Positions 52,771 through 63,363 of a stretch of 64,000 nt of DNA are shown here, one piece after another. The DNA is from Deltaproteobacteria bacterium HGW-Deltaproteobacteria-6. Lineage in GTDB: Bacteria > Desulfobacterota > Syntrophia > Syntrophales > Smithellaceae. A program made the translations under genes and the position numbers. The stretch lies in contig PHAT01000003.1 of NCBI GenBank assembly GCA_002840435.1, positions 62,001 through 126,000 of the forward strand, in the 5' to 3' direction. Every line of letters begins with the position of its first letter. Position 1 is the first letter of the stretch. The notes beneath the pieces are model-generated. The model saw nothing but the letters and a program-made list of their open reading frames with translations. It was not told the origin of the DNA and did no database searches.

Positions 52771-55700
52771 TCCTGTCCGATCTGTCCATTCGCCGGCCGG
52801 TTTTTGCGACGGTGATCATGCTGGTCCTGGTGACCTTGGGCATCTTCTCGTACCGGTGGCTGTCCGTGGAAATGTATCCGAATGTCGAAATTCCATATCT
52901 TTCCATTGTCACAAAATTTCCGGGGGCCTCTCCCGAGAGCGTCGAGCGGGAGGTTTCCAAGCGCATTGAAGAGGCGGTGAATACCATTTCCGGCGTCAAG
53001 CATGTTTATTCGTTTTCACGCGAAGGCGTTTCAACGGTGATGGTCGAATTCCGCCTTGAGGAAAAGATCAACGAGGTAGCCCAGGAGACCCGGTCGAAAA
53101 TCAGTGAAATCCGCAGCCAGTTTCCAAAAGGCATCGAAGAGCCGATCATCCAGAAATACGATTTCAACGCGATGCCCGTGGTGTCTCTTGCCCTGCAATC
53201 TCCCAACCTGTCTTCCCGGGAATTGACCATCCTGGCGGAGAAAAAGGTCAAGAGAAGGATCGAGAGCATCCCCGGCGTGGGCAAGGTGGATCTTGTAGGC
53301 CAGGCAAAGCGGGAAGTCAATGTCATCATTGATCCGGCGAGGCTCCAGGCGCTGGGACTGGGCATCGAATCGATCGTCAACGGACTTCGTTCCGAAAATG
53401 TCAACACGCCGCTGGGCAGACTGAACAACAAGGGAACGGAATACACGATCCGGGTATCGGGCAAACCTGCCCGGGCGGAAGACTTTAAAACCATGGTGGT
53501 GGCCCAGAGGTCCGGACGCCCCATTGCGCTTTCCGAAGTAGCCGATGTTCGGGACGGAACCGAGGAGCGACGCTCGCTCGGGATGGTCAACGGCGTCCCG
53601 GCTGTGGCTTTTGATATCCGGAAACAATCGGGAGCCAATGTCGTCCAACTGGTAGACGAGATCAAAAAGAGGATCTCCGCCATTCAGGCCGAACTTCCCC
53701 CCGGCGTCACGCTGACCCTGGTGCGCGATGCCTCGATCGCCACCCGGGAATCTCTCAAAGACGTGCAGCAGTCGCTGCTGATCGGCGCGGTCCTGACGAT
53801 CCTGATCGTCTTTTGCTTTATCAACTCTTGGCGCTCTACCGTGATCACGGGCCTGACGCTTCCGATATCCGTGATTTCGTCATTCATCGTCATGAAGTTC
53901 ATGGGAATGTCGCTCAACATGATGACAATGATGGCACTTTCGCTGGCCATCGGCCTCCTGATCGACGACGCGATTGTTGTCCGGGAGAATATCGTGCGCC
54001 ATCTCGAAAACGGGGAAGATCACTTCACCGCGGCGCGCAACGGAACGAGCGAAATCGGTCTGGCGGTTTTTGCCACCTCGATGTCGATTGTGGCCGTCTT
54101 CGTTCCGGTCGCTTTCATGAAGGGCATCGTCGGGCGGTTCTTCTTCCAGTTCGGAATCACCGTGGCATTTGCCGTCCTGGTTTCTCTCCTGGTTTCGTTC
54201 ACGCTTGATCCGATGCTTTCATCCCGCTGGCACGATCCGGCCATCGAAATGAAAGGTCGCCGGCGGGGGCTTGCCGCTTACCTTGACCGTTTCAACCGTG
54301 GTTTTGATCACATCGCGGACCGGTATCAAAGCCTGATCGGCTGGGTCCTGGACCGGCGAAAAAAGGTCATGATCACGGCCGGGGCGGCTTTTGTGGCGGG
54401 CCTGGCCGTCTTCGCCCTGCTTGAATCGAATTTCATGCCGACGTTCGACACGTCGGAATTTCAGGTCTTCTTCAAAACGGCGCCCGACGCATCCATCACC
54501 GAAAGCGAAGACAGGCTCAATGCCATGCTGGCTGTGGTCCGGGAATTCCCGGAAGTCGCGCATACCTATGCGTCAATCGGGGCCGGGGACAACGGCACGG
54601 TCCGCAGCGGCATCCTGTATGTCAAGCTCAAGGAGCAGAGGGAGCGCAACTTAAGCCAGGCCGAGCTTCAGCGCCTCGTCCGGGAACGGATGCAGAAAAT
54701 CTCCGGAATTCTGATTGCGGTCACGGAGGCCGACCGGCTGGATGGAGAGCAAAAAGTACTGAATGTCACCATCCGGGGCGCCGATATCGATCGCCTCAAA
54801 GACTACGCGAGAAGGCTCCGGGACGAAATGTACGGCATCCGGGGGATTGTGGATCTGGAGATCAGCATGGAACACGATATCCCGGAATACCGCCTGACGG
54901 TGGACCGGGACAAGGCCTTAAACGCAGGCGTTGTAACCGATGATGTCGTGAAAACGGTCGGAGCTTTAGTGGGGGGCGAAGTTGTTTCCACCTACGAGGA
55001 CGAGGACGGCGACGCTGTGGATATCCGGGTGCGGCTGCCCGAAGATCTCCGCCGGAATCCGGATCAGGTCAAAAATCTGCAACTGGTCCTGGCAGGACAG
55101 GGCGCAGGTCCGGTCCTCCTGCCTCTGGAAAACATCGTGACCTATGAATCTCATGAAACCCCGTCGGAGATCAACCGTCAGGACATGACGCGCCAGATTA
55201 CCATCAGCGGCAACCTGGAGGGACTTCCTCTCGGGACCGCCGTGGAACGCATCAAAGCAGCGTCCAAAAAAATTAACTTTGAACCGGGATACAGCGTAGG
55301 ATTTGTCGGGGAATCGGAAGACATGAGGGAATCCTTCGCCTACCTGGGAGAAGCCCTGATCCTTGCCGTCCTGTTTGTTTATTTTATCCTGGCGGCCCAG
55401 TTTGAATCATTTCTTGAACCGCTCGCCATCATGTTTTCGCTGCCGTTGTCGATCATCGGCATGGCCGGCATGCTTTTCCTGACGGGGGATACGATCAATA
55501 TCATGTCGCTCATTGGTCTCATCATGCTGATGGGCCTGGTAACAAAAAATGCGATCCTGCTTGTGGATTACATCAAGGTCCTGCGTAGCCGCGGCATGGA
55601 CCGGCGGGAGGCCGTTGCAACGGCCGGACGCACGAGGCTGAGGCCGATATTAATGACCACACTGGCCATGATTTTCGGGATGCTTCCACTGGCCTTCAAA

Positions 55701-55868
55701 ATCGGGACCGGCGCCGAGATGAGGGCGCCCATGGCCCGCGCCGTCATCGGGGGTCTTCTGACCTCGACACTCCTGACGCTGGTGGTCGTTCCGGTCATGT
55801 ACACGCTGGTGGACGATGCCGCCGTCCGGATGAGAAAACTTTTTGGTAAAAAGGAGTCCATGTCATGA
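52767..55868 (+). CDS. RND multidrug efflux transporter (HAE1 family), 1033 aa
   Basis: I chose ATG 52767 (GGGAGG upstream, ATGA overlap with the adaptor gene) over the in-frame extension at 52689. [18 protein letters not shown] is the typical HAE1 start. The proton-relay pair DD is in [12 protein letters not shown]. Two sets of membrane helices and two large periplasmic loops ([16 protein letters not shown] type) are present. The pump exports drugs or other toxic compounds by proton antiport as a trimer in the inner membrane. Substrate not predictable. Confidence 0.93.
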   Translation: MILSDLSIRRPVFATVIMLVLVTLGIFSYRWLSVEMYPNVEIPYLSIVTKFPGASPESVEREVSKRIEEAVNTISGVKHVYSFSREGVSTVMVEFRLEEKINEVAQETRSKISEIRSQFPKGIEEPIIQKYDFNAMPVVSLALQSPNLSSRELTILAEKKVKRRIESIPGVGKVDLVGQAKREVNVIIDPARLQALGLGIESIVNGLRSENVNTPLGRLNNKGTEYTIRVSGKPARAEDFKTMVVAQRSGRPIALSEVADVRDGTEERRSLGMVNGVPAVAFDIRKQSGANVVQLVDEIKKRISAIQAELPPGVTLTLVRDASIATRESLKDVQQSLLIGAVLTILIVFCFINSWRSTVITGLTLPISVISSFIVMKFMGMSLNMMTMMALSLAIGLLIDDAIVVRENIVRHLENGEDHFTAARNGTSEIGLAVFATSMSIVAVFVPVAFMKGIVGRFFFQFGITVAFAVLVSLLVSFTLDPMLSSRWHDPAIEMKGRRRGLAAYLDRFNRGFDHIADRYQSLIGWVLDRRKKVMITAGAAFVAGLAVFALLESNFMPTFDTSEFQVFFKTAPDASITESEDRLNAMLAVVREFPEVAHTYASIGAGDNGTVRSGILYVKLKEQRERNLSQAELQRLVRERMQKISGILIAVTEADRLDGEQKVLNVTIRGADIDRLKDYARRLRDEMYGIRGIVDLEISMEHDIPEYRLTVDRDKALNAGVVTDDVVKTVGALVGGEVVSTYEDEDGDAVDIRVRLPEDLRRNPDQVKNLQLVLAGQGAGPVLLPLENIVTYESHETPSEINRQDMTRQITISGNLEGLPLGTAVERIKAASKKINFEPGYSVGFVGESEDMRESFAYLGEALILAVLFVYFILAAQFESFLEPLAIMFSLPLSIIGMAGMLFLTGDTINIMSLIGLIMLMGLVTKNAILLVDYIKVLRSRGMDRREAVATAGRTRLRPILMTTLAMIFGMLPLAFKIGTGAEMRAPMARAVIGGLLTSTLLTLVVVPVMYTLVDDAAVRMRKLFGKKESMS

Positions 55869-57169
55869 AGAAAGTGCACTTCCTGCTGTTTTTCATCGGG
55901 GCGGTTCTGCTTGCGGCACCCCAGGCGGGAGCCCAGGTTCGCGTTCTGACCATCGAGGAAGCCGTCGCCATCGCCACCGACAGCAACCGGGATCTCCAGA
56001 AGGCCCGGGAAAACATCAACTGGGCGAAGGGAAAGTACATCGAGGAGCGGGCGGCCGCGCTGCCGCAGGTCACGATTACCGGACTGGCTGCGCGCGAAAA
56101 AGACGACAGCCAGAGCCTTTATGCGCCGATCATGGCCGAACGGGTTCAGAAGTTCATGGGCGATGTCGGCGTCACACAGCCCCTTTTCACGTGGGGACAG
56201 GTCAGCTCCGCCATAAGGGCGGCAGGCGCGGGCTTCGAGTCTGCCAAAGAGCAGGTGCGATTCTATGCGCAGGCCGCAAGAAGGGACACGACCGCCGCTT
56301 TTTACGACGTTCTCCTTGCCCGTGAGCTTCATCTCCTGGCAAAACAGAATGAAGAACAGAAGAAGCGGCATTTGAACGAGGCCGGCCGCAAACATGAATT
56401 GGGCACGGCGACCGACTATGACGTGCTCGCCGCAGATGTCGCCGTCCGGAACGCCCGTCCTGAAGTCATCCGGACGGAAAACCAAGTTCACATTGCGCGG
56501 GAGAGGCTCCGCCACCTTCTGGCCCTGAGCGAAGAGGTGGATGTCGCGGGCAGCCTCGATGCCCGGTTTGTACCCCGCCCAGCTTACGAAGACGTGGTTG
56601 ACCGGGCGCAAAAGCAGCGTCCGGAGCTTACCGATCTGCGTCACCGCATCAACATGTCCGCCGATCTGGTCAGGGTAGCCAATGCCGGCAACAAGCCCCG
56701 CCTGGATGCCCGGGGCGGATACGGGTGGCGAAGCCTGGAAGTACTGGACCAGAAGTCCGACGGGCCTGCGTGGAGCATCGGCGTTCAACTCAGTTTCCCG
56801 ATCTTTGACGGACTACGGACCAGGGGACGCGTCGCCCAAGCCACAAGCGACCATCGACGCCTCCAGATTGAAGAGGCAAAGCAGACGGACACCATCGCGC
56901 TCGAAGCAAGGGATGCCCTGAATGCGGTGAAGGAAGCGGAAGAAATCGTCCGGTCGATGTCGGGCACGGTAACCCTTGCCGAACGCCTTCTGGCGATGTC
57001 CGAAAAGGGTTACGTCCTGGGTGTCAAGATTCGTCTGGAGGTTGATGATGCGGAGTTCAATCTCCTCCAGGCGAAAGGCAACCTGAGCCGTGCGAAACGA
57101 AACTACCTGTTGTCTTTGACGCAGCTGGATTGGGTGATGGGTGTTCTCGGGGAAAAACCTGAGCCGTAA
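55865..57169 (+). CDS. TolC family outer-membrane channel, 434 aa
   Basis: Begins with a signal peptide ([19 protein letters not shown]). Mature protein shows the two-fold TolC/OEP layout: VLTIEEAVAIATDSN near the start, long alpha-helical barrels and two beta segments (GVTQPLFTWGQ, GVQLSFPIFDGL). ATGA overlap with the pump gene completes the tripartite efflux operon. Exports across the outer membrane. Nothing obvious in 57170-57350 except a short hairpin-like GACCGG...CCGGTC. Confidence 0.9.
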   Translation: MKKVHFLLFFIGAVLLAAPQAGAQVRVLTIEEAVAIATDSNRDLQKARENINWAKGKYIEERAAALPQVTITGLAAREKDDSQSLYAPIMAERVQKFMGDVGVTQPLFTWGQVSSAIRAAGAGFESAKEQVRFYAQAARRDTTAAFYDVLLARELHLLAKQNEEQKKRHLNEAGRKHELGTATDYDVLAADVAVRNARPEVIRTENQVHIARERLRHLLALSEEVDVAGSLDARFVPRPAYEDVVDRAQKQRPELTDLRHRINMSADLVRVANAGNKPRLDARGGYGWRSLEVLDQKSDGPAWSIGVQLSFPIFDGLRTRGRVAQATSDHRRLQIEEAKQTDTIALEARDALNAVKEAEEIVRSMSGTVTLAERLLAMSEKGYVLGVKIRLEVDDAEFNLLQAKGNLSRAKRNYLLSLTQLDWVMGVLGEKPEP

Positions 57170-57350
57170 ATGCCCTGAAGACTCCTTTGAAAATTGCATA
57201 AAGATTTGACCGGCGCCCCGGATAAGGCCCGGTCAGTCTCCGGCATCCGGAATGAAGAATGGACGGCTGTTCCCGGCCGGCTCCTGATCATGAAATGCTT
57301 CCGTTTCCACACGCGCTCATCCCCGCGGCCGTGTGTTTTGTGGTGCTTCA

Positions 57351-57899
57351 TTACCGGGCGTGTTCATATTTGTTTTCATGGACGTGGTAGGTGACCCGGG
57401 CATCCGGTCCCCGTGTCCGCGAAAAGACAAATCGCGCTTCCCCCTTGCGAACCTCGTAAGTGATCTTCTTGTACGCATCCTCTTTACCGTCGTTGACCAG
57501 TTCGGGTGGAACCGTACGCAGGTACAGGGGAACAAGGTCCTGGAGCCTGTCGGGAAAGTTTCCCCGTTCTGTCTTGTACTTGATGAGGACGGGACGAAGC
57601 GCGCTTAATGTCTGCATCCTCTGTTTGGTCAGTTCCTGCAATCCCTGATCACTGACGGAAACGGCGTGAAACATGATGAAGAAGGCGACGATGCAGCCCA
57701 GTCCGATGATCAGGTTGTCGCCGGTTTCCTTGGTTCTGACCATCTGAATGACCGCCTTGAGGCCGGTCACGCCAAAATAAACCATCGCGATAAACGTGAC
57801 AATGCCGGTGGCAAACGTATCGAGTTTCAACGCCGCAGCGTAAGCCGCAATAATGAAGATGGCCGAAACGATCAGAAAAATTTTTACTCTTTTGTCCAT
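57351..57899 (-). CDS. small membrane protein with pilin/GspG-like tail, 182 aa
   Basis: Three hydrophobic segments lie near the N-terminus (KIFLIVSAIFIIAAYAA, FATGIVTFIAMVYFGVTG, LIIGLGCIVAFFIMF). A soluble C-terminal domain follows, with YKTERGNFPDRLQDLVPLYL and a PPEL motif, as in pseudopilin/GspG-like calcium-type domains. ATG 57899 (AAGGTGAG upstream) is preferred over GTG 57911. Membrane anchored; function unknown. Confidence 0.6.
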   Translation of the reverse strand: MDKRVKIFLIVSAIFIIAAYAAALKLDTFATGIVTFIAMVYFGVTGLKAVIQMVRTKETGDNLIIGLGCIVAFFIMFHAVSVSDQGLQELTKQRMQTLSALRPVLIKYKTERGNFPDRLQDLVPLYLRTVPPELVNDGKEDAYKKITYEVRKGEARFVFSRTRGPDARVTYHVHENKYEHAR

Positions 57900-58275
57900 G
57901 CGAGTTCTCACCTTTTATTTTCTGCACTGCCGAATTTGAAAATCAAATGCAACGAAAGACGTGCAAACGCTTTTTCAATCCCCGCTTTTTTCATCACCGG
58001 GAACATTGTATCAACCGCGGAAAAGAAATTCAACCGTCATTGATTATCGTTTACATCAAAACCTGTGAAAGTCTATATGACAGATGAATGACTACTATTT
58101 TTTCTTCAATTCCAGTTTTTTCACGAAGGAAGCAAAAATGTTCTTGAAGACTTGCCGAAATTGCGGGAAAGGTTTATAGGAATACATAAACTATCTCTTA
58201 GTTTTGACCCCGGCCCAAAACCATTTGAAGACATACGCCTTGCCGCGTATCGGCACAGACCGGAAGCAGGACAAC
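57900..58275. other. gene-free stretch
   Basis: No protein-like ORF, RNA gene or clear terminator is visible in these ~376 bases. It separates the divergent membrane-protein gene from the amidohydrolase fragment. Confidence 0.5.
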
Positions 58276-58608
58276 ATGATTATCGATTCCCATTACCACT
58301 ATATGACCGGTATGACCGAAAAAGCAGCCGCTGAGATGGTTGGTATGATTGCCCATGAAGCGAAAATAATAGGGACGAATCCGGACTATGACGCTCTGTT
58401 AAAAACCGCCGGGGAGACCTGGGGAGATCCGCTGGCAGACCGGCTCATCGACAGAATGGACGAAGGGGGCATTGACATCACCGTTGCCGTGAATGTGGAC
58501 AACATACAAATTAAATATTTTACTCCCGAAATAATGCAAAAGCAAAACCGGATGCTGGGCGGCAACGCCCGGGCGCTTTTCGGACTGGCGGATGCTTCAC
58601 CCAATTGA
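58276..58608 (+). pseudogene. N-terminal fragment of an amidohydrolase-2 family enzyme
   Basis: From ATG 58276 the frame reads MIIDSHYHYMTGM, the HxH metal-binding start of an amidohydrolase_2 TIM barrel. It then gives RMDEGGIDITVAVNVDN and QKQNRMLGG. It stops after 110 codons where the family normally has ~270-300 residues. The remaining metal ligands and C-terminal half are missing. No continuation was found in the next 128 bases. Confidence 0.6.
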
Positions 58609-58736
58609 TGACGGGGACATCATCATTTTCCGGATTTGGCATGAATAATATTTATCGTTTGCAGGGAACGGTTTAAAACCGTAACCCTGCAATTGGAAAT
58701 TGAATACGTCTTTACCCACCCCAAAGGAGATATTCA

Positions 58737-60659
58737 ATGTTCAAAAATATATTTTCACCCATCCGCATCGGTCAGCTGGAAATCCCCAACAGACTGGTCG
58801 TCCCGGCCATGGTCATGAACTTTTGCAATGCCGATGGCACGGCCACGGAGCGATACACGGCCTATCATGAGTCGAAGGCCAGAGGCGGCTGGGGCCTGAT
58901 CATTACGGAAGATTATGCGGTGTCCCCTACCGGAAAAGGTTTTCCGAATATCCCGGGGCTCTGGTGCGACGACCAGATCGTAAGCCACGCAAAATTCACC
59001 GAAAGGATCCATGAAAAAGGCGGCCGGATTTTCGCCCAGATCTATCATGCCGGACGACAGACTTCCCGGTTTTGCATCGGCAGCCAGCCTGTCGCGCCGT
59101 CACCTATTGCCTGCCCGATGATGCAGGAGATTCCCCGCGAACTCGATCATGACGGCATTGCCGAAATTGTTGAACAATTCGGTCAGTGCGCGCGCCGGGC
59201 AAAAGAAGCGGGATTTGACGGTATTGAAATCCACGGCGGCCACGGCTATTTGATTGCCCAGTTCATGTCTCTGTATTCCAACAAGAGAACCGACGCATAC
59301 GGAGGAAGCTTGCCAAACAGGATGCGTTTCCCCTTGGAAATTCTGGCCAACATCCGCGCCCGGGTCCGGAAAGACTTCCCGGTCATTTTCAGAATATCGG
59401 GTGACGAACTGGTGCCCGGAGGACGGAATATTGAAGACACAAAGGCCATCACGCGGATGCTGGAAGAGGCGGGAATCGATGCCCTCCACATCTCCGCCGG
59501 CACGTATGGCAGCTTTTACAGCATTGCGCCGCCTGCCGCGGTCAGCCATGGCTGGATTACCGATTATGCCCGGGAGGTAAAAAGCGTTGTTCAAATTCCG
59601 GTCATCACGGTCGGGCGGATCAACGATCCTTTTCTTGCCGAAGAAGTTCTCGCCTCCGGCAAAGCCGATTTGGTGGCCATGGGCAGGGCTTCTCTTGCCG
59701 ATCCCGAGTTTCCCAGCAAAGCCGCAAAAGGTGAGATTGCCGATATCAACACGTGCATCGGCTGCCTGCAGGGCTGCATTGGCCGAATATCCCTTTACCA
59801 GCCCGCCACCTGCATGGTCAATCCCACGCTGGGAAAAGAAACAGAGCTTCGGATCAAACAGGCCAATACACGCAAGAAAGTTTTCATTGCCGGTGGAGGC
59901 CCTGCCGGCATGGAGGCCGCCATGGTCGCAGCTATTCGCGGGCATGAAGTTCACCTTTTTGAAAAATCCCCAAAGCTTGGCGGACAATTTGATACCGCCG
60001 CCATCCCGCCGCATAAAGGTGAAATTGCCCAATTCATCATCTGGCAAAAAAAGCAACTGGCCGATCACCGTGTTTCCATCCATCTTCAAACAGAATTGAC
60101 GGAGAGCATTGTCAGTGAGCAGAAACCCGATGTGGTGGTGATCGCCACGGGAAGCAAGCCGCTTTCTATGGCTCTATCCTGCCCTCCCAAAGTCAACCTT
60201 GTGCATGCCCGGGATATTCTGGAAGGAAAAGCCAATGCCAAAGGCCGTGTGGCCATCATCGGCGGCGGAATGATCGGCACGGAAACCGCTAACCATCTGG
60301 CCCATCACGGTAAACAGGTAACGATTGTAGAAATGCTGGCCGAGATCGCCAGCGACGTGACACTCTCGGCCAGAGCGTTTTTAATGAAAGATCTGGCGGC
60401 AAAAAACGTCCGGATCTGCGTCAACGCCAGGGTCAAAGCCCTTGGGCCCGACGGCCTGATGATTGAAAAAGACGGCCGCGAAGAAAACATCGGTTCCTAC
60501 GATACGATTGTTCTGGCCATGGGTGTTGAGCCAGAAAACGAACTTTCCGGAATATTGGCCGGAAAAGTCCCGGAACTGATCACGATCGGCGATGCCTCAA
60601 AAATCCGCAAAGCCCTGGATGCCATTGCCGAAGGATACATGACCGGGTTGAAGATTTAA
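58737..60659 (+). CDS. NADH:flavin oxidoreductase / 2,4-dienoyl-CoA reductase-like enzyme, 640 aa
   Basis: N-terminal old-yellow-enzyme barrel (FSPIRIGQLEIPNRLVVPAM; FDGIEIHGGHGYLIAQF), binding FMN. A C-x2-C-x3-C...C set (CIGCLQGC...ATC, about 340-360) matches the 4Fe-4S site of FadH/BaiCD-like enzymes. A FAD-binding GGGPAGMEAA (~380) and an NAD(P)-binding IIGGGMIGTETANHL (~500) follow. It reduces enoyl/dienoyl-CoA or other alpha,beta-unsaturated carbonyls; exact substrate unknown. AAAGGAG lies eight bases upstream of the ATG. Confidence 0.9.
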   Translation: MFKNIFSPIRIGQLEIPNRLVVPAMVMNFCNADGTATERYTAYHESKARGGWGLIITEDYAVSPTGKGFPNIPGLWCDDQIVSHAKFTERIHEKGGRIFAQIYHAGRQTSRFCIGSQPVAPSPIACPMMQEIPRELDHDGIAEIVEQFGQCARRAKEAGFDGIEIHGGHGYLIAQFMSLYSNKRTDAYGGSLPNRMRFPLEILANIRARVRKDFPVIFRISGDELVPGGRNIEDTKAITRMLEEAGIDALHISAGTYGSFYSIAPPAAVSHGWITDYAREVKSVVQIPVITVGRINDPFLAEEVLASGKADLVAMGRASLADPEFPSKAAKGEIADINTCIGCLQGCIGRISLYQPATCMVNPTLGKETELRIKQANTRKKVFIAGGGPAGMEAAMVAAIRGHEVHLFEKSPKLGGQFDTAAIPPHKGEIAQFIIWQKKQLADHRVSIHLQTELTESIVSEQKPDVVVIATGSKPLSMALSCPPKVNLVHARDILEGKANAKGRVAIIGGGMIGTETANHLAHHGKQVTIVEMLAEIASDVTLSARAFLMKDLAAKNVRICVNARVKALGPDGLMIEKDGREENIGSYDTIVLAMGVEPENELSGILAGKVPELITIGDASKIRKALDAIAEGYMTGLKI

Positions 60660-60870
60660 GAGCGTGAAGCGTAAGAGAAATCCGGTTACCCGGCGCCAAT
60701 TTTCGATCGCCAGTATTTTTTTAACTCAGAGAAAAGATAATTCATTTGCTTTTGCCCATTAATGAAATCGTCTCTTTATTCCTCTTGCTTGCCCATTGCG
60801 GGTCTTATAAAATCTGATAAATTATAGAGGCTTTCTAACATCCGCTCTGCATATGGTGACTCATATTTCA

Positions 60871-60900
60871 TTGACATATCAATCTATTGTTGCTTATACT
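60871..60900 (+). promoter_or_regulatory. sigma-70-type promoter of the glycosyltransferase operon
   Basis: TTGACA (60871-60876), 18-base spacer, TATACT (60895-60900), 54 bases before the first gene. Close to consensus. The rest of 60660-60953 appears non-coding. Confidence 0.65.
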
Positions 60901-60953
60901 CCCTCCCGCCAAAAGTAACATCCCATTAAGCCAAGAGCCACAGGTTACGGGGA

Positions 60954-61673
60954 ATGACTGAACAGGAATCCATATCGGCCCAAAAGGCGCCACTGAAGCT
61001 TTCGGTCATCATCCCTTCGTACAACGAGGGGATGACACTGCTGGTTCTCCTGCAAAAAGTGCTGGCCGTATCCGTCGTGCAGGAAGTGATCGTTGTGGAC
61101 GACGGCTCCACGGACCTTACTCCCCGGCTCCTCGACCCTTTCCGGAATAAGGAAGGAATCAAGATTATCCACTGTGGAAGAAATGTCGGAAAGGGAGCGG
61201 CCATCCGGCTTGCCCTTCCGGAAGTAACGGGGGACCTCGTTATCATCCAGGACGCGGATCTGGAACTCGACCCGCAGGATTACCTGAAAATGATCGCCTG
61301 TCACGAGGCGACCGGCTGTCCCGTCGTTTACGGCTCAAGGAAAGTCAACGGCGACATCCCACCTCTCATCCGCTTTCGCCTAGCGCGGAAAGTACTGAGC
61401 CTGCTCGCCAACATCCTGTATGGGCAGCGGATAACGGACGAACCCGTCTGCTACAAAATGTTTGAAACGAGCCTGCTGAAGTCCATTCCTCTGACGTGCG
61501 AAGGATTTGAATTCTGCCCGGAGGTCACCGCGAAAATCGCCAGACGCGGCATCCGGATCGAGGAGGTCCCCATCCGTTATTATCCCCGATCCTATAAAGA
61601 AGGTAAAAAAATAAGCTGGAAAGACGGTCTGGTCGCCGTGTGGACACTGCTCAAGTACCGCTCCGTCGGTTGA
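60954..61673 (+). CDS. family 2 glycosyltransferase, dolichol-phosphate-mannose-synthase-like, 239 aa
   Basis: [12 protein letters not shown] and [11 protein letters not shown] begin the GT-A fold. [12 protein letters not shown] and [11 protein letters not shown] carry the donor and metal sites (DAD), and a later [14 protein letters not shown] segment fits DPM1/GtrB-like enzymes. It lacks the C-terminal membrane helices of GtrB, so it is a soluble or peripheral enzyme. It transfers a sugar, often to a polyprenyl phosphate. First of at least four closely spaced genes in the same direction. Confidence 0.88.
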   Translation: MTEQESISAQKAPLKLSVIIPSYNEGMTLLVLLQKVLAVSVVQEVIVVDDGSTDLTPRLLDPFRNKEGIKIIHCGRNVGKGAAIRLALPEVTGDLVIIQDADLELDPQDYLKMIACHEATGCPVVYGSRKVNGDIPPLIRFRLARKVLSLLANILYGQRITDEPVCYKMFETSLLKSIPLTCEGFEFCPEVTAKIARRGIRIEEVPIRYYPRSYKEGKKISWKDGLVAVWTLLKYRSVG

Positions 61674-61694
61674 TCTCCATCAAGGATCACTTTT

Positions 61695-62405
61695 ATGGAT
61701 ATGGATAAGATTATCGTCCGCCCCTTCGAGGAAAAGGACCGGGAGTCGATCCGCCGGATCGCCCGGGAAACCGGCCTCAAGGGAAATCCAACCCGTCTTT
61801 TTTTCGAGGATGAGGAAATCATCCCCCTTCTCTACGTTGATTATTATCTCGACTATGAGCCCGATGCCTGCTTCGTTGCCGAGGACGGCGGCCGGATTGT
61901 GGGTTATGAAGTCGGCAGCCTGAATCCCCGGCTGCGGCGACGGATCATGTGGACCCGTATCTACCCGCGTGTCGCCCTGCGCATTGCAGGAAAGATCCTG
62001 ACCCTGCAATACCGGGAAAAGGAAACCTTCCGGACCCTGTGGTGGATCGTTTCTGGTTCCTGGAAAGAAGCCCTGCCCGACCCCCCGGAACGATACTGTG
62101 CCCACCCCCATTTCAATATGGCAAAAGATTACCGCAGCCGGAACGTGGGACGGAGGCTCGCGTTAACATTCCGCCGATACGTCATATCGAAGGGGGTTAA
62201 AGGGCTCCACACGATCATCCGTGAACCGGAAGGACAGGAGGCCCTTTCGGCCTTCCTCTGCCGGGAAATGGGCTATCGGATCGTTGCCGTCCGGCGCAAC
62301 ACATTATGGGAAAAGTCAACCGGTTGCAAATGGTATGCGCGGCTGCTGCTCTGCGACGTGAAACCGCTTACCGGAGAGGAGGAGCATGAAACTCGCCTCC
62401 GCTGA
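61695..62405 (+). CDS. GNAT acetyltransferase, 236 aa
   Basis: Residues KIIVRPFEEKDRESIRRIA open a GNAT fold. CFVAEDGGRIVGYEVG is the beta-4 region and KDYRSRNVGRRLALTFRRYV contains the acetyl-CoA-binding R-x-x-[GN]-x-[GA]-like motif (RSRNVGRRL). AAGGA lies upstream of ATG 61695. Overlaps the next gene by 20 bases. The acceptor may be an amino sugar, given the PIG-L deacetylase next door. Confidence 0.8.
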   Translation: MDMDKIIVRPFEEKDRESIRRIARETGLKGNPTRLFFEDEEIIPLLYVDYYLDYEPDACFVAEDGGRIVGYEVGSLNPRLRRRIMWTRIYPRVALRIAGKILTLQYREKETFRTLWWIVSGSWKEALPDPPERYCAHPHFNMAKDYRSRNVGRRLALTFRRYVISKGVKGLHTIIREPEGQEALSAFLCREMGYRIVAVRRNTLWEKSTGCKWYARLLLCDVKPLTGEEEHETRLR

Positions 62406-63363
62406 TGCAATCTGCCGGTACTACCCCCACATCTATATATCACCGCACATGGACGACGCCGTCCTGTCCTGCGGCGGCAGAATTGCCATGCAGTCGGCGC
62501 AGGGAGAAAGCGTTCTGGTGGTCACCATCTTCTCCGAAATCGACGAAGCAAAGGCGGCTGCCATGATGCCGGGAATGCCGCCTTGCGGCCTTCGGGAAAT
62601 GCAGGACAATGATGAGACCGCACTGGAACGCCTGGGGGTCGATCATCTCCGGTTGAATTACCAGGATGGCGCCTTCCGGCAAAACTTTCCTGTCCTGCGT
62701 TACGGCTCCCACCTGCGCTCGGCAAGACGGTTTGCCGGCGTCCTGAAAATGATCCGGACCGACCTGGAACGGATTTGCTCCGCCGCCGCCTGCCGGAATC
62801 TTTACTTCCCCCTCGGCATCGGCCAGCATATTGATCATCACCTTGCCTACCTGATTGGCGATCAGTTCAGGCAATATCCGGGTGACCATCCCTCTGTCTT
62901 CTTCTACGAGGACATCCCCTATGTATTCATTCCCCACGCCCTGGACTACCGCCTCCGTTTAACCGGTCTTGCCGCTTTGCCGGAATCTGGCGGACCGGTA
63001 TCCGTCCGCAAGAAAATCATGGCCATTTACCGGTCGGTCCGCAATCTCCCCACGCTGACCGGAAACCGGATCGGCCGGAAAGCGGCGCTTCTTGCCGCGC
63101 TTTCGGCGGGGATCATCTGCATGGAAACCGCCGGGAAGCTAAACCGATACCAAAGCAGCAACCGCCTACAGCCGGAGGTCATTGATGCCGCCTCTTTTTT
63201 TGAAAAAAAGACGGCAGCCATCCGGGACTATCAGTCGCAGATCAATATTTTTTTCGAAAACGAAGCGGCGCTCAGACGGTCACTTAAGGAGTACTCGCGG
63301 AACATCGGCGGATCGGCGGAACAATATCTGGAACGCTGCTGGAAAAAAGTCGGGAGAGACTGA
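62386..63363 (+). CDS. PIG-L family deacetylase, 325 aa
   Basis: ISPHMDDAVLSCGG (zinc-binding HxDD) and GQHIDHHLAY (third ligand) define the PIG-L/LmbE fold. It removes acetyl groups from GlcNAc-type substrates. GGAGGAGC lies directly before the ATG. With the GT2, GNAT and membrane GT39-like genes it probably modifies a cell-surface or secondary-metabolite sugar. The C-terminal half is a helical extension beyond the catalytic core. Confidence 0.88.
   Translation: MKLASADAICRYYPHIYISPHMDDAVLSCGGRIAMQSAQGESVLVVTIFSEIDEAKAAAMMPGMPPCGLREMQDNDETALERLGVDHLRLNYQDGAFRQNFPVLRYGSHLRSARRFAGVLKMIRTDLERICSAAACRNLYFPLGIGQHIDHHLAYLIGDQFRQYPGDHPSVFFYEDIPYVFIPHALDYRLRLTGLAALPESGGPVSVRKKIMAIYRSVRNLPTLTGNRIGRKAALLAALSAGIICMETAGKLNRYQSSNRLQPEVIDAASFFEKKTAAIRDYQSQINIFFENEAALRRSLKEYSRNIGGSAEQYLERCWKKVGRD

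Noticed and set aside
53006-54208. Long opposite-strand ORFs across the RND pump gene
   Set aside because: Low-complexity Arg/Ser-rich translations; the forward frame is an unambiguous HAE1 transporter.
59100-60089. 329-codon minus-strand ORF across the OYE-type gene
   Set aside because: A shadow of the forward frame, which has FMN, Fe-S, FAD and NAD motifs in order.
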